Source: an uncultured Dorea sp.
GTDB taxonomy: Bacteria > Bacillota > Clostridia > Lachnospirales > Lachnospiraceae
Direction: 5' to 3'
Assembly (NCBI GenBank): GCA_910580235.1
Contig: CAJTVU010000004.1
Location: forward strand, 1-64,000
Length of the DNA stretch: 64,000 bases
The notes beneath the pieces are model-generated. The model saw only the letters and a program-made list of their open reading frames with translations. It was not told the DNA's origin and made no database searches. Both the position numbers and the translations under genes were made by a program. Position 1 is the first letter of the stretch; each line of letters begins with the position of its first letter. This document shows positions 59,739-64,000 of this stretch, in pieces.

Positions 59739-60929
59739 TTAATTCGTATAATTGTCAAAATATCCCTGTACAAGCACCACAGGCGTCCCTTTGTCCCCGG
59801 ATCCGCTTGTGAGGTCGCACAGAGAGCCGATTAGATCGGTCAGCTGCCTCGGCGTCGTTCCCTGGGACACCATATTGCCTACAAGGTTGTCGTCTTTTTC
59901 TTTGATGCGCCTGGAGATCGCTTCTCTTAAAGCCTCTCCTTTCAAGTCCCTGAAGTCGTTGTCTGCGAGGTACTTCAGCTTCACTTCGTTTGGCGTGCCC
60001 CGAAGCCCCTCTGTAAATGCAGGCGACACTACCGGATCTGCCAGCTCCCAGATCTTGCCCTGGGGATCTTTGAACGCGCCGTCGCCGTACACCATCACTT
60101 CCACATGCTTCCCTGTCTTTCCCAGGATTCTGTCCTGTATCTCTTTTACCAGGCCAAAGCAGTCTCTCGGAAAGAGCTTGACGCTCTCTTCCGTTGATTT
60201 ATTCGAGCCAAGGAGCCCGTACTTCTCATTGAAGCCGCTTCCATCCACAGGCGCGCTTAAGATCTCATCCATGCCATACACGCGCTCTGCGCCGCTCGCT
60301 TTTAAGATCCTCTTTGTACGCGCGCGCGTATGGATATCACAGTGGATGACATTCTTTGTATAGCTAAGGATGGCCTTTGGCTGGTTCGCAAAGATGATCT
60401 CCGCCTCCGCGCCGGCCTCGCGTATGATCTCACTGTAATATCCCACATAGTCGACGCCTGTGAACACATGCTTATTCTCCCCGAACAGCTCTCTGTACCT
60501 CTCCAGCGTCAGTACGTCGCTGTACGGGTTGATCCCCGCATCATCCAGCTTATCCAGCGATACAAGCTCATTTCCCACTTCATCGCTCGGATAGCTTAAC
60601 ATAAGCACCACTTTCTCCGCTCCCATAGCCATGCCCCTTAAGCAGATAGAAAACCGGTTCCTGGACAGGATCGGGAAAATGATCCCGACAGTCCCCCCTC
60701 CCAGCTTTGCCCTCACATCAGCGGCGATAGCGCCGATCGGCGCGTAGTTCCCCTGCGCTCTTGCTACGATGGACTCTGTCAGAGAGACGACGTCTCTGTC
60801 CCTCAATTCAAACCCATCGCTTTGTGCAGCCGCAAGCACGCTGTCCACGACAATGTCCGCCAGATCGTCCCCTTCCCTGATGATCGGACAGCGGATCCCT
60901 CTTGAAATAGTCCCTACTCTTCTTTCCAT
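59739..60929 (-). CDS. CofE-like coenzyme F420-0:L-glutamate ligase family protein
   Basis: The 396-residue protein matches the F420-0 gamma-glutamyl ligase family: RGIRCPIIREGDDL at the start, the DRDVVSLTESIVARAQGNY block typical of CofE, and the C-terminal DLTSGSGDKGTPVVLVQGY. CofE adds glutamates to F420 in archaea and actinobacteria. F420 synthesis is not expected in gut Lachnospiraceae and no other F420 gene is seen here, so it probably acts on another acceptor. AGAGGA lies 5 bases before the ATG. The IS remnant abuts its 3' end. Confidence 0.8.
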   Translation of the reverse strand: MERRVGTISRGIRCPIIREGDDLADIVVDSVLAAAQSDGFELRDRDVVSLTESIVARAQGNYAPIGAIAADVRAKLGGGTVGIIFPILSRNRFSICLRGMAMGAEKVVLMLSYPSDEVGNELVSLDKLDDAGINPYSDVLTLERYRELFGENKHVFTGVDYVGYYSEIIREAGAEAEIIFANQPKAILSYTKNVIHCDIHTRARTKRILKASGAERVYGMDEILSAPVDGSGFNEKYGLLGSNKSTEESVKLFPRDCFGLVKEIQDRILGKTGKHVEVMVYGDGAFKDPQGKIWELADPVVSPAFTEGLRGTPNEVKLKYLADNDFRDLKGEALREAISRRIKEKDDNLVGNMVSQGTTPRQLTDLIGSLCDLTSGSGDKGTPVVLVQGYFDNYTN

Positions 60930-61007
60930 AGCAATCCTCTCTTATGTTTGTTTTAAATATTTTTATATAGTACCATTATTGAAAAGACCTTCACCAGAAA
61001 ACACCGC

Positions 61008-61904
61008 CTATGAAGAATATGCCCATATAGCGCGGATCTGGGGCATAATGTCCGCGTACGCCCACGTCTTCTCACTGTTTATCTTGCTGAAAGGGTCATG
61101 TACGGTCACGTTCCCGTTGTCATATCCGGCCAGGACAATGAAATGCCCGTTCTGAGTAAAATCTCCAGGGCCAAGAGCGCAGACGACCGGATGTCCCTGT
61201 GCCAGCTCCGAAGCTACGATCGATTCATCCAGGCCGATGTCCCAGCTGGACAGCCCGTAGCTCCATGCTACTTCTTTCATAAACGCCCACGTCGTGTCGT
61301 TCTCCGCCGTGACATGGCCGTACTGCTCGCTGTAAGCGACCATCTTAGGAGGCGTCGCGGTATTATCTCCGGTAAGGCCGGAAATAATCATAGACATACA
61401 GGTCGGCCCGCACCCGCTGACCGCGATAGTGCTGGTGCCATAAGAAGAGTACCCCCAGCCTTCATCCCACTGGTAGAGATAAGGGATCTCCCCCTGTGCG
61501 ATATCTCCCACCGTCTCCTTCAAAGGCCCATCCTTCTTCTTTCCATAATCTTCCACAAATCCCACAGTCTCGGGATTTTTAGAGAGAAGCTCTATAATCT
61601 CGGCGGGATATCCGGCTTCTTGCGCCTCTCTCCTCACACGCTCAAGCCTCTCCTGCGCTGTCTCTTCCTTCTCTTTTTCTTCTTTCTTCGCTTTCTCCAC
61701 CTTGGCGGCCTCCCGCGCGTCTGTCTTCTTCGCGCATCGGTACGCACAGGATGCGAAGAGCAGGACGATCACAAAGACGATGCCAGAGAGGATCATCCTC
61801 CTTTGGAGCTGCCGTCTTCGCCTTCTTTGCATCCTTCTCCTGCTCTGCCGTCTGCGTATGTTCCGTTCCGTACCCCAGTCATCTATCCGATTATCATTTG
61901 CCAT
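61008..61904 (-). CDS. Membrane-anchored C39-like cysteine peptidase
   Basis: A strongly basic N-terminus (RRRQSRRRMQRRRRRQLQRR) precedes one transmembrane helix (about 38-55), then a charged coiled coil (about 60-105). The extracytoplasmic catalytic domain (about 135-298) has the nucleophile Cys in VSGCGPTCMSM, the His in NGHFIVLAGYDN and the Asp in VHDPFS, the C39_2 arrangement. It is predicted to cleave peptides or bonds outside the membrane. No ABC exporter or bacteriocin precursor is nearby. AGGAG lies 10 bases before the ATG. Confidence 0.85.
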   Translation of the reverse strand: MANDNRIDDWGTERNIRRRQSRRRMQRRRRRQLQRRMILSGIVFVIVLLFASCAYRCAKKTDAREAAKVEKAKKEEKEKEETAQERLERVRREAQEAGYPAEIIELLSKNPETVGFVEDYGKKKDGPLKETVGDIAQGEIPYLYQWDEGWGYSSYGTSTIAVSGCGPTCMSMIISGLTGDNTATPPKMVAYSEQYGHVTAENDTTWAFMKEVAWSYGLSSWDIGLDESIVASELAQGHPVVCALGPGDFTQNGHFIVLAGYDNGNVTVHDPFSKINSEKTWAYADIMPQIRAIWAYSS

Positions 61905-62036
61905 GCATGGTTCACTCCTGTCAGAAATCCATTATACTATAACTGCCTTTCTCGCACAACTGGAAGAAATCTTAAATTTTTATTTAGTTTTTTGGCAGAT
62001 CAGGTATAATATAGATACAGATATTCTTATTTCCAT

Positions 62037-62271
62037 TATATGATACAAGGATCAAAAGGCCACGCTTTTCATGCTTGCAAAAGACCTTTTGATTCCCCTG
62101 GTACCTGCGGATTGTTACGTGCTACGCCCTCTCACAATCCTACCCGCTATTCGCATATCGTGGGATTATCATCCCACTTTTAGGCTCATATCGGGGCGGG
62201 TCCCAAAGTCTTTGATCCACTTATGAGCAAGCTCATGTGGATCAAAGACCTTTTGACCCTGGTATCATATA
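62037..62271. repeat. Structured intergenic repeat, family C, copy 2
   Basis: An outer imperfect inverted repeat (TATATGATAC...TCAAAAGG at 62037-62059 and its complement ending at 62271) encloses a sequence that, on the minus strand (about 62272-62095), matches the 171-bp element at 22675-22845 almost throughout, including the GTCTTTGATCCAC hairpin and the GCGTAGCAC segment. It fills most of the gap between the C39 peptidase start and the dehydrogenase gene. Confidence 0.75.
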
Positions 62272-62295
62272 TATTTTAATGTAGGAGGATCCATT

Positions 62296-63228
62296 ATGAA
62301 AATCGTATTCTTAGATGCTAAGACGATCGGCGAAGACATTGACCTGTCCGGTTTTGACAAGCTGGGCGAAGTGGTAAAATACGGCTTTTCCACTATTAAA
62401 GAAGCAAGGGAGCGGACGGCGGACGCCGACGTCGTCATCCTGAATAAAGTCCCTGTTAACGAAGAATCCATTGGAAAAGCGGACAAGCTGAAGCTGGTCT
62501 GCGTCACTGCTACCGGCACGGACAATCTGGACAAGGCATATCTGGAAGAACGGGGCATCGCATGGCGCAATGTGACCGGATATTCCACAGAGTCTGTGGC
62601 GCAGCATACATTCGCCATGCTGTTATACCTTCTCGAGAAGCTTAAGTATTACGACGATTATGTAAAAGAAGAGCGCTATATAAGCGACACTGTCTTCACC
62701 CATTTTGCAGAAGCATTCCATGAGCTGTCCGGGCTGTCTTTCGGCATTATCGGCCTTGGCAACATCGGGCGCAGGGTAGCCTGCATCGCGGAGGCTTTCG
62801 GGATGAAAGTCTTCTACGCCTCCCCTTCCGGAAGCGCGCCCCAGGAAGGCTACACGCAAGTAGATCTCGATACTCTGTACCGCACCTGCGACATCATCTC
62901 CGTCCACGCGCCACTGAACAAGTATACGGAAGGCCTGATCAATGCAGATGCGCTAAGGAAGATGAAAAGCTCCTGTATCTTCCTGAACCTTGGCAGAGGC
63001 CCTATTGTAAATGAGCAGGATCTTGCCGATGCCCTGGACGAAGGGACTATCGCGGCAGCAGGCCTGGACGTGCTGCGCGCAGAGCCCATGAGCCCTGACA
63101 GCCCGCTCAGGAACATGAAGGACAGCCGTCGCCTTCTCATCACACCGCATGTGGCGTGGGCAAGCATCGAGTCAAGGACAAGGCTGATGAGCACGATCTT
63201 AGGGCAGGTGGAAGAGTTCTTCCGTTAA
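62296..63228 (+). CDS. D-2-hydroxyacid dehydrogenase (hydroxypyruvate reductase-like)
   Basis: NAD(P)-dependent reductase of 2-oxo acids, 310 residues. The Rossmann motif is FGIIGLGNIGRRVACIAEAFG near residue 150. Catalytic Arg lies in LNLGRGPIVNE, Glu in LRAEPMSPDSPL and His in TPHVAWASIESR. The sequence is closest in style to glycerate dehydrogenase/hydroxypyruvate reductase, but substrate cannot be fixed. AGGAGG precedes the ATG. Its stop overlaps by 4 bases the convergent dipeptidase gene. Confidence 0.9.
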   Translation: MKIVFLDAKTIGEDIDLSGFDKLGEVVKYGFSTIKEARERTADADVVILNKVPVNEESIGKADKLKLVCVTATGTDNLDKAYLEERGIAWRNVTGYSTESVAQHTFAMLLYLLEKLKYYDDYVKEERYISDTVFTHFAEAFHELSGLSFGIIGLGNIGRRVACIAEAFGMKVFYASPSGSAPQEGYTQVDLDTLYRTCDIISVHAPLNKYTEGLINADALRKMKSSCIFLNLGRGPIVNEQDLADALDEGTIAAAGLDVLRAEPMSPDSPLRNMKDSRRLLITPHVAWASIESRTRLMSTILGQVEEFFR

Positions 63229-64000
63229 ATATCCGCAAGCGCCCGAAGCACGTTGCCGCTCCATATAAGCTCTGCCTGGCTTTCCGGGATGCCTTTCTTC
63301 TTAAGGGCATCCCACAATCTATCCATCTCGGACACATGCGGGATATCCATGTGCTCCATCCCATCTATGCCGTCGAAGTCCGTGCCGATTGCCGGAAATT
63401 CCCTGCCTCCTACACGGATCATATGCAGAAGATGCTCTGTCATCTCCTCGATCCGGGACTCTCCCTTCGTCCCGAGGAACGGCCCGTAAAAGTTCAGCCC
63501 GCACACGCCGCCTTTCTCTGCAAGGGCGCGGATCATATCGTCATCCAGATTCCTGGGGCTTCCACAAAGCGCGCGGCAGTTGGAGTGGGAAGCCACGACC
63601 GGGCCTTTCGCATACCTCAGTATATCATAAAATGTACCGTCAGAAGCATGTGACACGTCTGCGATCATCCCCATCTCTCCCATCCGCTCTACGATCTCGA
63701 TCCCGAATCTCTTCAGCCCCTTCTCCATCGTCTTCGCATCGTTGCTGTTTGGATAGCCAAGACAGTTCTCATAATTCCACAACAAAGTCATAAGGCGCAC
63801 CCCTTTTTCATAGAGGATATTAAGGCGCTCCGGCCTGTCATTCAGGATCCCTCCCTCCTCTACCGTAAGGATGGCAGATATCTTCCCCGCGGACTGATTT
63901 TCCATAATCTCTTCATAAGAACGGCCAGGAGCGATGTCCTCCGGAAAAAGGGAAAGCTGGCTCTCCATACACGCGATCATGCGAAGCGCCTGCCTGTAAC
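63225..64000 (-). CDS. Membrane-type dipeptidase (peptidase M19), partial
   Basis: The frame is open to the right window edge, so the N-terminus is missing (including the first metal ligands HxD). Present are the bridging Glu in ILTVEEGG, the metal-binding His segments DVSHASDGTFYDIL and VVASHSNCRALC, and the Asp in IGTDFDGIDG. M19 zinc dipeptidases cleave dipeptides including those with D-residues. At least 258 residues are visible; relatives have about 310-320. Confidence 0.9.
   Translation of the reverse strand, partial: YRQALRMIACMESQLSLFPEDIAPGRSYEEIMENQSAGKISAILTVEEGGILNDRPERLNILYEKGVRLMTLLWNYENCLGYPNSNDAKTMEKGLKRFGIEIVERMGEMGMIADVSHASDGTFYDILRYAKGPVVASHSNCRALCGSPRNLDDDMIRALAEKGGVCGLNFYGPFLGTKGESRIEEMTEHLLHMIRVGGREFPAIGTDFDGIDGMEHMDIPHVSEMDRLWDALKKKGIPESQAELIWSGNVLRALADI

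Overview
The window looks like a chromosome segment of an anaerobic gut Firmicute of the Lachnospiraceae (Clostridium cluster XIVa). The evidence is the gene content: HPr kinase with a ROK glucokinase, long-form HPF, TypA, a selenocysteine betaine/glycine-reductase subunit, indolepyruvate:ferredoxin oxidoreductase, a Spo0A-type domain, strong AGGAGG ribosome binding sites and consensus sigma-A promoters. The species cannot be named from sequence alone. No rRNA operon or CRISPR array was seen; there is one tRNA, tRNA-Ala(CGC).

Layout. 1-12.7 kb: lysine biosynthesis (dapA, dapB), an SSB-like protein, typA, hpf, a YigZ protein, a class A penicillin-binding protein with a 15-bp tandem-repeat tail, and an NADP secondary-alcohol dehydrogenase paired with a COG0523 GTPase. 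12.8-18.6 kb: ftsH, uvrC, hprK and glk on the minus strand. 18.7-25.6 kb: a UPF0371 protein, a DUF1275 membrane protein, an acyl-CoA ligase, and a metal-efflux set (P-type ATPase, separate HMA protein, divergent ArsR repressor). 25.6-29.3 kb: tRNA-Ala and a substrate-binding lipoprotein gene split by a 2.4-kb serine-recombinase element. 29.3-36.4 kb: a chemoreceptor and a betaine-reductase locus (BCCT transporter, selenoprotein GrdH, GrdI, divergent TetR regulator). 36.4-43 kb: DUF975, D-serine dehydratase, an EAL phosphodiesterase, an Enzyme I paralog, cspA. 43.1-48.2 kb: an iorA-iorB-paaK-ACT-AEC operon for aryl-pyruvate oxidation. 48.3-55.3 kb: a REC/HD-GYP/GGDEF protein, a YitT protein, DNA polymerase IV and CIRCE-controlled clpB. 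55.4-59.7 kb: an AT-rich decayed island ending in an IS4-family remnant. 59.7-64 kb: a CofE-like ligase, a C39-type peptidase, a 2-hydroxyacid dehydrogenase and a partial M19 dipeptidase.

Most notable is the 2,410-bp element at 26.08-28.49 kb. It carries a large serine recombinase, an orphan Spo0A effector domain whose upstream region has an exact 0A-box heptamer, and tiny minus-strand genes. It lies between two copies of TTCGGGG inside the lipoprotein gene, and recombination between these copies would restore a 348-codon reading frame exactly. This resembles the gene-interrupting logic of skin-type elements; whether excision is controlled by cell fate is inference.

Second is the betaine-reductase locus. 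Its promoter is a full consensus (TTGACA, 17 bp, TATAAT) with a 14-bp palindrome filling the spacer and an identical palindrome just downstream. Third, three families of large, nested inverted-repeat intergenic elements (220-280 bp) are present; two families have two copies each, in opposite orientation, and their terminal stems differ in sequence yet stay paired.
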